In this document: positions 48,390 through 55,737 of the stretch, one piece after another | Numbering within the stretch: position 1 is the first letter of the stretch | Layout: every line of letters begins with the position of its first letter | NCBI GenBank assembly: GCA_019638115.1 | Contig: JAHBUK010000007.1 | Span: 28,960 to 92,959 of the forward strand | From: Flavobacteriales bacterium | Lineage (GTDB): Bacteria; Bacteroidota; Bacteroidia; Flavobacteriales_F; PHOS-HE28 | Reading direction: 5' to 3' | DNA length: 64,000 nt | Notes under the pieces: model-generated | The model's input: the letters and a program-made list of their open reading frames with translations, nothing else | Told to the model about the DNA's origin: nothing | The model's database searches: none | Translations under genes and position numbers: made by a program

Positions 48390-50294
48390 ATGGCAGCAGA
48401 AGAAACCCAGGGCACCAACGCCCCCGCCGCACCGGTATCTACCAAGGTCGGCAACCGCACCACCGTCACTTTCGCAGAGCCTCCCGCCGATTTCGATTGG
48501 GATGCCGTGGAGGACGACCGCAACGCGGGCAGCGATGCCCACAAGAAAATGGAGCAGGCTTATGAGGACACCCTCAGTAGCATCTCCGAGAAGCAGGTGC
48601 TCATGGGCACCGTGGTCGGCATGAACAAGAAGGAGGTGGTCATCAACATCGGATACAAGTCCGAAGGTGTGGTGCCCATCAGCGAATTCCGCTACAAGCC
48701 CGATCTCGCCGCCGGCGATCAGGTGGAGGTGTACATCGAGAAGCAGGAGGACAAGACCGGTCAGATGGTGATCAGCCACAAGACCGCACGCGTCCACAAC
48801 GCATGGGGCAAGGTGAACCATGCCATGGAGACCAACGAGATCATCACGGGTTACGTGAAGTGCCGCACCAAGGGCGGTCTCATCGTGGACGTGTTCGGCA
48901 TCGAGGCCTTCCTGCCCGGTAGCCAGATCGACGTGAAGCCCATCCGCGACTACGACCAGTACGTGGGCAAGAACATGGAGTTCAAGGTCGTGAAGATCAA
49001 CCAGGAGTTCAAGAACGTGGTGGTGAGCCACAAGGCCCTCATCGAGGCCGAACTGGAACTCCAGAAGAAGCAGATCATCGGTGGCCTGGAAAAAGGCCAG
49101 GTGCTGGAAGGTACCGTCAAGAACATCACCAGCTACGGCGTGTTCGTGGACCTGGGAGGTGTGGACGGACTCATCCACATCACCGACCTCAGCTACGGCC
49201 GCGTAAGCCACCCCGAAGAGGTGGTGAAGCTGGACGAGAAGATCAACGTGGTGATCCTGGACTTCGACGACGAGAAGAAGCGTATCGCCCTTGGTCTGAA
49301 GCAACTGAGCGCCCACCCATGGGATGCCCTCAGCGCCGACCTCAACGCTGGCGACAAGGTCACCGGCAAAGTGATGGTGATCACCGATTACGGTGCTTTC
49401 GTGGAAGTGGCCGCCGGTGTGGAAGGCCTGCTGCACGTGAGCGAAATGAGCTGGAGCCAGCACCTGCGCAGCCCCAAGGACTTCCTGAAGGAAGGTCAGG
49501 AGATCGAGTGCGTGATCCTGAACATCGACCGCGAAGAGCGCAAGATGAGCTTGGGCATGAAGCAGCTCAGCACCGACCCCTGGAACGATATCGAGTTCCG
49601 TTACCCGCTGCGCTCCAAGCACTCCGCCAAGGTTCGCAACTTCACCCACTTCGGCATCTTCGCCGAACTGGAGGAGGGCGTGGACGGCCTCATCCACATC
49701 AGCGACCTCAGTTGGACCAAGCGCATCAAGCACCCCAGCGAGTTCTGCAACGTGGGCGACGACATCGAAGTGATGGTGCTGGAGGTGGACAAAGAGAACC
49801 GCCGCCTGAGCCTCGGCCACAAGCAAGTGGAGGAGAACCCCTGGGAGGTGTTCGCCGGTGTGTTCACCCCGGGCAGCACGCACGAGGGTACCATCACCGC
49901 CCGTGCCGGACAGAACTTCGTGGTAAGCCTGCCCTATGGGGTTGAAGGCACCGTTACCGCCAAGAACCTGAAGAAGGCCGACGGTTCCAAGGCTGAGCTC
50001 GAGGAAAAGCTGCCATTCGTGGTGCTGGAATTCAATGCTGAAGCCCGTCGCATCACCCTCAGCCACACCCGCACCTTCGAGGAAGGAGAGGAGCCCATCG
50101 AGGCCGCTCCCGCCAAGCGCGGTGCACGCAAGGAAGGTGGTGCCGCAACCGGCGCTTCCGTGAAGAGCGTGAACGAGAAGGTGGAGAAGAGCACCCTCGG
50201 CGACCTCAGCGTGCTTAGCGACCTGAAGAGCGCCATGGAGAACAAGGAGCGCGCCACCAAAGGCAAGAAGAACGAAGAGGAAGGCGCCGAATAA
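48390..50294 (+). CDS. rpsA: 30S ribosomal protein S1
   Basis: Encodes 634 residues from ATG 48390. Six S1 OB-fold repeats are visible, beginning near V-L-M-G-T-V-V-G-M, I-I-T-G-Y-V-K-C, V-L-E-G-T-V-K-N-I-T-S-Y-G-V-F-V-D, V-T-G-K-V-M-V-I-T-D-Y-G-A-F-V-E, S-A-K-V-R-N-F-T-H-F-G-I-F-A and H-E-G-T-I-T-A-R. Repeats 3-5 carry the highly conserved G-L-I-H-I-S/T-D-L. The protein binds mRNA and helps load it on the 30S subunit. The charged, Lys/Glu-rich tail is normal for the phylum. The ~125-base leader could carry an autoregulatory structure. Confidence 0.96.
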   Translation: MAAEETQGTNAPAAPVSTKVGNRTTVTFAEPPADFDWDAVEDDRNAGSDAHKKMEQAYEDTLSSISEKQVLMGTVVGMNKKEVVINIGYKSEGVVPISEFRYKPDLAAGDQVEVYIEKQEDKTGQMVISHKTARVHNAWGKVNHAMETNEIITGYVKCRTKGGLIVDVFGIEAFLPGSQIDVKPIRDYDQYVGKNMEFKVVKINQEFKNVVVSHKALIEAELELQKKQIIGGLEKGQVLEGTVKNITSYGVFVDLGGVDGLIHITDLSYGRVSHPEEVVKLDEKINVVILDFDDEKKRIALGLKQLSAHPWDALSADLNAGDKVTGKVMVITDYGAFVEVAAGVEGLLHVSEMSWSQHLRSPKDFLKEGQEIECVILNIDREERKMSLGMKQLSTDPWNDIEFRYPLRSKHSAKVRNFTHFGIFAELEEGVDGLIHISDLSWTKRIKHPSEFCNVGDDIEVMVLEVDKENRRLSLGHKQVEENPWEVFAGVFTPGSTHEGTITARAGQNFVVSLPYGVEGTVTAKNLKKADGSKAELEEKLPFVVLEFNAEARRITLSHTRTFEEGEEPIEAAPAKRGARKEGGAATGASVKSVNEKVEKSTLGDLSVLSDLKSAMENKERATKGKKNEEEGAE

Positions 50295-50316
50295 GGCCCT
50301 TTCAACGACCAACAGG

Positions 50317-50353
50317 CGAAGCCCGGCCCCGCATCTGCGGTGGCCGGGCTTCG
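50317..50353 (+). terminator. rpsA terminator hairpin
   Basis: Arms 50317-50328 (CGAAGCCCGGCC) and 50342-50353 (GGCCGGGCTTCG) are perfectly complementary, with a small inner stem CCGC-ATCT-GCGG. It lies 22 bases after the rpsA stop. Confidence 0.8.
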
Positions 50354-50384
50354 TGCTTCCCGGCGGGCCGCTATCTTCGCCGCC

Positions 50385-50930
50385 ATGCAAGCGGTGGAGA
50401 TCCTTTCCGGAAAAGCCTTCGCCCTTACCGTGGAGCGCCTCTGCCACCAGCTGATCGAGGACCACGGCGACCTGGCCGGCGTTGCACTCATCGGCCTGCA
50501 GCCACGCGGCATACTACTCGCCCGCCGCCTGCGCAAGGAGCTCCAGCACATCCTCGGCAAGGAACTGCTCCAGTACGGTGAGCTGGACATCACCTTCCAC
50601 CGCGACGATTTCAGGCACCGCTCAACACCACCGGCTCCCAGCAACACGCAGCTGGATTTCAGCCTCGACGAGCGCAAGGTGGTGCTTGTGGACGATGTGC
50701 TTTACACCGGCCGCACCATCCGCGCCGGGCTGGATGCCCTGCTCACCTTCGGGCGCCCCGCCAGCGTGCAACTGCTGGTCTTCATCGATCGCCGCTTCAG
50801 TCGCGAACTGCCCATTCAGCCCGACCATGTGGGCAAATGGGTGGATAGCATCGCCGACCAGCGCGTTTCCGTGGAATGGAAGGAAAGCGATGGGATGGAC
50901 CGGGTGATGCTCCACAGCCAACACGCATGA
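50385..50930 (+). CDS. pyrR: Bifunctional PyrR-type regulator / uracil phosphoribosyltransferase
   Basis: Encodes 181 residues. A PRPP-binding motif V-V-L-V-D-D-V-L-Y-T-G-R-T-I-R-A (about 102-117) and I-G-L-Q-P-R-G-I-L-L-A are diagnostic of PyrR. In Gram-positive bacteria PyrR attenuates pyr mRNA. In this phylum it is usually found with pyrB and may regulate or act as an UPRTase. Its stop overlaps the pyrB start (ATGA, 50927-50930), so the two are translated together. A TATCTTCG lies about 6 bases before the ATG. Confidence 0.92.
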   Translation: MQAVEILSGKAFALTVERLCHQLIEDHGDLAGVALIGLQPRGILLARRLRKELQHILGKELLQYGELDITFHRDDFRHRSTPPAPSNTQLDFSLDERKVVLVDDVLYTGRTIRAGLDALLTFGRPASVQLLVFIDRRFSRELPIQPDHVGKWVDSIADQRVSVEWKESDGMDRVMLHSQHA

Positions 50931-51877
50931 GCGATCAACTGAGCACCGAACACCTGCTGGGCATCAAGGCCCTCAGCGCGGAAGACATCGAGTTGATCTT
51001 CCGCACCGCCGATGGTTTCAAGGAAGTGCTGAACCGCCCCATCAAGAAGGTTCCTTCCCTGCGCGACCTGACCATCGCCAACCTCTTCTTCGAGAACAGC
51101 ACCCGCACCCGCATCAGCTTCGAACTGGCCGAGAAGCGCCTCAGCGCCGATGTGGTCAACTTCAGCTCGGGCGGCAGCAGCGTGAGCAAGGGAGAGACCC
51201 TGGTGGATACGGTGAACAACATCCTGGCGATGAAGGTGGACATGGTGGTGATGCGCCACCCGGACCCCGGAGCAGCCGTGTTCCTGAGCCGCCACGTGAA
51301 CGCACGCATTGTGAACGCCGGCGACGGTACTCACGAGCACCCCACGCAGGCCCTGCTCGACGCCTATAGCATCCGCGAGAAACTCGGCCGGGTGAAGGGG
51401 GTGAAGGTGCTGATCGTGGGTGATATCCTCCACAGCCGGGTGGCCCTCAGCAACATCTTCTGCCTGCAGAAACTCGGTGCCGAGGTGATGCTCTGCGGTC
51501 CCTCCACGCTGATGCCGCGCCACATCGCCACCCTGGGCGTGAAGGTGGAACCCGACCTGGACAAAGCCCTGCGCTGGTGCGATGTGGCCAACATGCTGCG
51601 CATCCAGTTGGAACGGCAGGGAGGCGATGGCATCGGCAATTTCCCCAGCCTGCGTGAGTATGCCATGCGCTACGGGCTAGACCTGGAACGCTACCAACGC
51701 ATCGGCAAGGACGTGGTGATCATGCATCCCGGCCCCATCAACAGGGGAGTGGAGGTGACCACCCAAGTGGCCGACCATGCGAACAGCATCATCCTTGACC
51801 AAGTGGAGAACGGAGTGGCCATTCGCATGGCCGTGCTCTACCTGTTGGCGGCCCGGATACCACGATCGGTCGGTTGA
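50927..51877 (+). CDS. pyrB: Aspartate carbamoyltransferase catalytic subunit
   Basis: Encodes 316 residues. Carbamoyl-phosphate binding F-F-E-N-S-T-R-T-R-I-S-F (about 46-57), the mobile S-S-V-S-K-G-E-T-L loop, H-P-T-Q-A-L-L-D and the aspartate-binding M-H-P-G-P-I-N-R-G are all in place. First committed step of pyrimidine synthesis, condensing carbamoyl phosphate with aspartate. No pyrI regulatory subunit follows. Overlaps pyrR by 4 bases. Confidence 0.96.
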   Translation: MSDQLSTEHLLGIKALSAEDIELIFRTADGFKEVLNRPIKKVPSLRDLTIANLFFENSTRTRISFELAEKRLSADVVNFSSGGSSVSKGETLVDTVNNILAMKVDMVVMRHPDPGAAVFLSRHVNARIVNAGDGTHEHPTQALLDAYSIREKLGRVKGVKVLIVGDILHSRVALSNIFCLQKLGAEVMLCGPSTLMPRHIATLGVKVEPDLDKALRWCDVANMLRIQLERQGGDGIGNFPSLREYAMRYGLDLERYQRIGKDVVIMHPGPINRGVEVTTQVADHANSIILDQVENGVAIRMAVLYLLAARIPRSVG

Positions 51878-51921
51878 TAAACCCCTTTCGTGGAGCATGC
51901 ACGCCGTTCCACTTGCCTGAT

Positions 51922-51929
51922 TATCTTTG
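51922..51929 (+). promoter_or_regulatory. -7 promoter element TATCTTTG
   Basis: Matches TAnnTTTG 21 bases before the ATG of the STAS gene at 51951. No well-spaced -33 TTG was found. Confidence 0.45.
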
Positions 51930-51950
51930 GCCGGAAGCGACCCTAGCAGC

Positions 51951-52322
51951 ATGAATTTCACCATTGAGGATAAAGGACGGTACACCTTGGTAACGGCCAA
52001 TGTGGACAAGCTGGACACGACCTGCGCGCCTGAGTTGAAGAGCGAGCTGGTCTACCTGAACAAGACCGGTGTCCGCAACGTGATCATCGACATGTCCACC
52101 GCGCGTTACTGCGATTCTTCCGGGCTGAGCGCATTGCTCGTGGCCAACCGCCTGTGCAAGAGCGTGAATGGCTCTTTGGTGGTCTGCGGCCTGCAGGAAG
52201 CGGTTCAGAAACTGGTGCAGATCTCCCAACTGGAGAGCGTGCTCTCCATCACCCCCACGGCCGCTGAAGCCGTCGACCTTCTCTACATGGAGGAGATCGA
52301 GAAGGATGTGAACAACGAATAG
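51951..52322 (+). CDS. STAS domain protein (anti-sigma factor antagonist type)
   Basis: Encodes 123 residues, a single STAS domain: F-T-I-E-D-K-G-R-Y-T-L-V-T at the start, D-T-T-C-A-P-E-L-K-S-E-L, V-I-I-D-M-S-T-A-R-Y-C-D-S-S-G-L-S-A-L-L-V. The Ser in C-D-S-S-G-L is at the usual phosphorylation site. In SpoIIAA-type systems such a protein releases a sigma factor from its anti-sigma partner. No anti-sigma kinase or sigma gene is adjacent, so the partner is unknown. Confidence 0.87.
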   Translation: MNFTIEDKGRYTLVTANVDKLDTTCAPELKSELVYLNKTGVRNVIIDMSTARYCDSSGLSALLVANRLCKSVNGSLVVCGLQEAVQKLVQISQLESVLSITPTAAEAVDLLYMEEIEKDVNNE

Positions 52323-52338
52323 TGCCCCCCCCACCTTC

Positions 52339-53097
52339 ATGAAAAAACTCCTACTCCCTGCTCTCTTCGCTTGCATCGCTGGTCACTCCGCTGCCCAGGT
52401 GTGCACGCCCAACCCGCTGTACCAGGATAGCCTCTACGGCGTTTGGCCCGATACCACCACCAACTTCGCAGCAGGTGCGGTAGGGGTGCCCTATTTCCAG
52501 ACCTTGGACCTCATCGTGCCGCAGAACGCCGGCGTTGTGGATCCCTTGTTCGAGGGGATACTGCTGGATTCCGTGGCCTTCAATGGAATCACCGGCTTGC
52601 CACCGGGTCTGAGCGTTGCCTGTGCCTCCCAGACCCCGAACGTGTGCACCTACCTTACCGGGCAACTGGGTTGCGGTGTTATTCAAGGTACGCCCACCCA
52701 AACAGGTACCTACGATCTTACCCTGAACGTAACGGCTTATGCCAGCTTCTTCGGAAACGTGGTGCCCATCGACCAAGGATTCACCGGTTACCGCATCGTC
52801 ATCACCGAGGGACAGAGCGTGGCCGAATTGAACATGCCCGCTCTTGCCCATGTGCGCAATGTGCCCAACCCCTTCTCCAACCGCACCCAGATCGAATTCC
52901 AACTGGGGCGCGCCGCTGAAGCACAGGTGAAGGTCTTCAACCTGTTGGGTGAAGAGCTCTGGAGCAGCACGGTACAGGGTAAAGTAGGCGTGAACAAGCT
53001 GACCTTCGAAGCGAGCAACATGCCCGAGGGTGTGTATCTCTACCGCGTTTCCAGCGGTCGCGACACCTTCACCGGTCGCATGGTCCTGAACCGTTGA
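52339..53097 (+). CDS. Secreted protein with T9SS type A sorting domain
   Basis: Encodes 252 residues. Signal peptide M-K-K-L-L-L-P-A-L-F-A-C-I-A-G-H-S-A-A-Q, a Cys-containing beta-rich middle (V-C-T-P-N-P-L-Y, G-L-P-P-G-L-S-V-A-C, G-V-I-Q-G-T-P-T-Q-T-G-T-Y-D-L-T) that looks like an immunoglobulin/cadherin-like putative Ig domain, and a textbook T9SS tail (V-P-N-P-F-S-N-R-T, V-F-N-L-L-G-E-E-L-W, M-P-E-G-V-Y-L-Y-R, G-R-M-V-L-N-R). Function unknown. It follows the STAS gene by 16 bases and is closed by a strong terminator, so they may share a transcript. Confidence 0.85.
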   Translation: MKKLLLPALFACIAGHSAAQVCTPNPLYQDSLYGVWPDTTTNFAAGAVGVPYFQTLDLIVPQNAGVVDPLFEGILLDSVAFNGITGLPPGLSVACASQTPNVCTYLTGQLGCGVIQGTPTQTGTYDLTLNVTAYASFFGNVVPIDQGFTGYRIVITEGQSVAELNMPALAHVRNVPNPFSNRTQIEFQLGRAAEAQVKVFNLLGEELWSSTVQGKVGVNKLTFEASNMPEGVYLYRVSSGRDTFTGRMVLNR

Positions 53098-53122
53098 TAC
53101 GCAGCGATCGATAGCACTTTAC

Positions 53123-53149
53123 GAAGGCCTCCGCATCGCGGGGGCCTTC
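53123..53149 (+). terminator. Terminator hairpin after the T9SS protein gene
   Basis: Arms 53123-53134 and 53138-53149 pair over 12 positions with one G-T wobble, 3-base loop, and are followed by TTCGTT. Twenty-five bases after the stop codon. Confidence 0.8.
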
Positions 53150-53161
53150 TTCGTTGGGATC

Positions 53162-54094
53162 ATGTCCGCCACCCGCTTCACCCTCACCACACTGGGCACC
53201 GGTGCCGCCGTGCCGGCTACCGGGCGCTACCCATCGGCCCAGGTACTGAACGTGGGCGAGGCACTCTACCTGGTGGATTGCGGAGAAGGCACCCAGGAAA
53301 GGCTGCGGCAGGCCGGGGTCAACTTCATGCGGATCGGGCACATCTTCATCAGCCACATGCACGGAGATCATTACCTGGGTCTCATGGGTTTGATGAGCAC
53401 CATGCACCTGCTCGGGCGCCAAAGCCTCCTGAAGATCTTCGGGCCGCCCGAATTGCGGGAAGTGATCGAGGTGCAACTACGGGCTTCCGGAACCTACCTC
53501 CGTTACTCCTACCATTTTGTGTCCCTGGTGCCTGCGAACGGTGTCCTCATTCACCAGGACCAACGCGTTTCCGTGGAGATGCTGGCCCTGAAGCACCGCA
53601 TACCCTGCACCGGATTCGTGTTCCGTGAGCGAACCGCGCTACGCCCGCTCCGCTTGGATATGCTGCACCTGATCCCGCACTTCAAGCGTAGTGCAGTGAA
53701 AAAAGGCGAGGACCTGTTGCTCCCCGATGGAACGCACTATCCCAACAAGGAACTCACGTTGGATCCTCCGCCCCCCCGTAGCTATGCCTATTGCTCGGAT
53801 ACGGCCTATGATCCCGCATTGCAGGCATTCATTGCCGGCATCGACCTCTTATACCACGAGGCCACCTTCACGACAGCCTTGGAAGCCCGTGCCCGCGAGA
53901 CCCAACACAGCACCGCTGCACAAGCCGCCACCCTGGCTCGCGATGCTCAGGTGGGGCAGTTGCTGCTGGGGCACTTCAGCGCCCGCTATCGCGACCTGCG
54001 CCCGCTGCTGGACGAAGCTCGCGAGGTGTTCCCTCGAACCACCCTCAGCAACGACGGCGAGACCTATGCGGTCCACCAACGAACAGCCGTTTAG
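53162..54094 (+). CDS. rnz: Ribonuclease Z
   Basis: Encodes 310 residues. Metallo-beta-lactamase fold with the zinc motif I-S-H-M-H-G-D-H-Y-L-G-L (about 61-72), an early L-G-T-G-A-A-V-P, the Asp in Y-C-S-D-T-A-Y-D-P and the late H in L-L-G-H-F-S-A-R-Y. This is the tRNA 3'-endonuclease that removes the trailer from tRNA precursors. Length is normal for the short form. Starts 12 bases after the upstream terminator hairpin. Confidence 0.94.
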   Translation: MSATRFTLTTLGTGAAVPATGRYPSAQVLNVGEALYLVDCGEGTQERLRQAGVNFMRIGHIFISHMHGDHYLGLMGLMSTMHLLGRQSLLKIFGPPELREVIEVQLRASGTYLRYSYHFVSLVPANGVLIHQDQRVSVEMLALKHRIPCTGFVFRERTALRPLRLDMLHLIPHFKRSAVKKGEDLLLPDGTHYPNKELTLDPPPPRSYAYCSDTAYDPALQAFIAGIDLLYHEATFTTALEARARETQHSTAAQAATLARDAQVGQLLLGHFSARYRDLRPLLDEAREVFPRTTLSNDGETYAVHQRTAV

Positions 54095-54103
54095 AACTTC
54101 CTG

Positions 54104-54133
54104 TTGGAGAGCAGGAGCAGGGGAGTACATTTG
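54104..54133 (+). promoter_or_regulatory. Bacteroidota promoter (TTG-N19-TACATTTG)
   Basis: TTG at 54104-54106 and TACATTTG at 54126-54133, spacer 19, give an excellent match to the -33/-7 consensus. The LuxR-type regulator starts 30 bases later. Confidence 0.65.
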
Positions 54134-54163
54134 CGCATCTTTGGAATCGGTCTAAATAAGAAG

Positions 54164-54856
54164 ATGAAGATCCGCACCCTGCTCGCCGACCACAGTGAAC
54201 TGGCCCTTGTGGGCCTCCGCACCGTGTTCGCGGACGTTAGCCGCGTAGAGGTGGTGGGCGTTGCCCGCGACGCCATGGAACTGCAGGCCCAGTTGGTGCT
54301 CCTGAAGCCCGATGTGGTGCTCATCGACCATACGGCCGAAGGCTTTGGTGCCAAGGCCATCCGTGAAGGCCTGCGCCGCTGGAAGAAAGCCCGCTTCGTG
54401 GCGATCACGCCCGACCCCTCGGCCACGGCCCTGATGAGCGCCCTGCGTGCCGGTGTCACCAGCTACATCAAGAAGGACTGCGGCATCGACGAGATCATCG
54501 ATGCCGTGCTCCAGACCTCCGATGGCGACAAGTTCTTCTGCGGCAAGATCCTGGAGACCCTCCGAAGGGCCTCTTTCGATGTGGACAAATTCCTGCAGGA
54601 ACCGCTCTCTTGTGCGCCTGTGACCCTGAGCGAGCGGGAGTGCGAAGTGCTGGCCCTGATTGCCGAGGGACGCTCCTACACGCAGATCGCCGACGCGCTG
54701 CACCTCAGCGCACATACCGTGAACACCCACCGCCGCAACGTGATGCAGAAGGTGGGTGTGAACAACAAAGCCGCTCTGGTGATGTACGCCATGCGGAACG
54801 GCTTGGTGAGCCCCAACAAGTTCCTCTTCAACCCGTCCGCAGAGAACGCGGCGTAA
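54164..54856 (+). CDS. LuxR/NarL-type response regulator
   Basis: Encodes 230 residues. A receiver domain (~1-120) has Asp55 in V-V-L-I-D-H-T and Lys in S-Y-I-K-K-D-C. The acidic pocket normally has two residues near the N-terminus, but here only A-D-H (Asp9) is seen, so metal binding may be weak. The DNA-binding domain (~150-220) is V-T-L-S-E-R-E-C-E-V-L-A-L-I-A-E-G-R-S-Y-T-Q-I-A as separated blocks, then T-V-N-T-H-R-R-N-V-M-Q-K-V-G-V-N-N-K. No kinase gene adjoins. Followed after 5 bases by a sugar-kinase-like gene, probably one transcript. Confidence 0.88.
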   Translation: MKIRTLLADHSELALVGLRTVFADVSRVEVVGVARDAMELQAQLVLLKPDVVLIDHTAEGFGAKAIREGLRRWKKARFVAITPDPSATALMSALRAGVTSYIKKDCGIDEIIDAVLQTSDGDKFFCGKILETLRRASFDVDKFLQEPLSCAPVTLSERECEVLALIAEGRSYTQIADALHLSAHTVNTHRRNVMQKVGVNNKAALVMYAMRNGLVSPNKFLFNPSAENAA

Positions 54857-54861
54857 GTAGC

Positions 54862-55737
54862 ATGCCGCACATCCGGGTCATCGGTGAGATCGGCGGCAGC
54901 TCCTCGCGATGGGCCATCCTGCAGGACGATCGCCCGGCGGTCTTCCTGCCACCCAAGGGAGTGGTGTTGCCCGGCTACAATCCCTTGGCCGGAGATGCAG
55001 CGCTCTTCCTTCATGCATTGCGGACGCACTTCGAGGCGGAGTGCCCCCTGGCCCTGGAGGCTGAGGAGGTGTTCGCCTATGGTGCAGGTTGCGGCGCACC
55101 TGAACGTAAGGCGCTTATGCATCAGGCCCTGAGCGGGTTATGGGGTGCTGCTTCCATTGTTGTGGAAAGCGACCTGCTGGCTGCCGCCCGGGGGCTGCAG
55201 ACCGGAGAAGCGGCCTTGGTGCTGATCCTGGGAACGGGTATGAACGCCGGTTTTTGGGATGCAGGCCACCTCTTCCAGCCGATGCCATCCCTGGGCTGGG
55301 TGCTGGGCGATGAGGGAAGCGGCGCTGACATCGGCAAGGCGCTCCTGCAGGATGCTTTCCACCATCGCATGCCCGAGGAGTTGCGGCTTGCACTTTTCGG
55401 GCAGGAAGGTCCAAAGGCGCCGGAAGTGTTACAACGCATCCACGGCTCGGCCTTCCCCTCGCGTGAATTGGCGTCCTACACCGGCTTGCTGAAGGAGCAT
55501 GTGGGCGAGGCCTACGTGCATGATCTGCTGCGCTCCCGATTCCATGCTTTGGTGGAGGTGCTGGAACTGCATTTCACCGCTGAGCAAAGGGCCAGCGTGC
55601 TGGCCACGGGCTCGGTGGCCTGGGGCTTCCGCGAAGTACTGGCCGAATGCCTGCTGGACCGGGGCATGAGCCTCAAGGCCGTGCAGCGCGATCCGCTTCC
55701 GGGGCTGGTTCACCACCATCGGCGTAAAGCGGACTGA
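54862..55737 (+). CDS. BadF/BadG-type ATPase, N-acetylglucosamine kinase-like
   Basis: Encodes 291 residues of the ASKHA fold. Phosphate loop I-G-E-I-G-G-S-S-S-R-W-A near the start, Y-G-A-G-C-G-A-P, V-V-E-S-D-L-L-A-A-A-R-G (catalytic Asp), L-I-L-G-T-G-M-N-A-G-F and G-W-V-L-G-D-E-G-S-G-A-D-I-G define the Bacteroidota GlcNAc-kinase-like branch. It likely phosphorylates an amino sugar salvaged from the cell wall. Its last 65 bases overlap the convergent lipase gene. Coupled to the LuxR gene upstream. Confidence 0.85.
   Translation: MPHIRVIGEIGGSSSRWAILQDDRPAVFLPPKGVVLPGYNPLAGDAALFLHALRTHFEAECPLALEAEEVFAYGAGCGAPERKALMHQALSGLWGAASIVVESDLLAAARGLQTGEAALVLILGTGMNAGFWDAGHLFQPMPSLGWVLGDEGSGADIGKALLQDAFHHRMPEELRLALFGQEGPKAPEVLQRIHGSAFPSRELASYTGLLKEHVGEAYVHDLLRSRFHALVEVLELHFTAEQRASVLATGSVAWGFREVLAECLLDRGMSLKAVQRDPLPGLVHHHRRKAD

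Noticed and set aside
48294..50465. 723-codon minus-strand frame opposite rpsA
   Set aside because: Shadow of the codon bias of rpsA; six S1 repeats on the plus strand leave no doubt.
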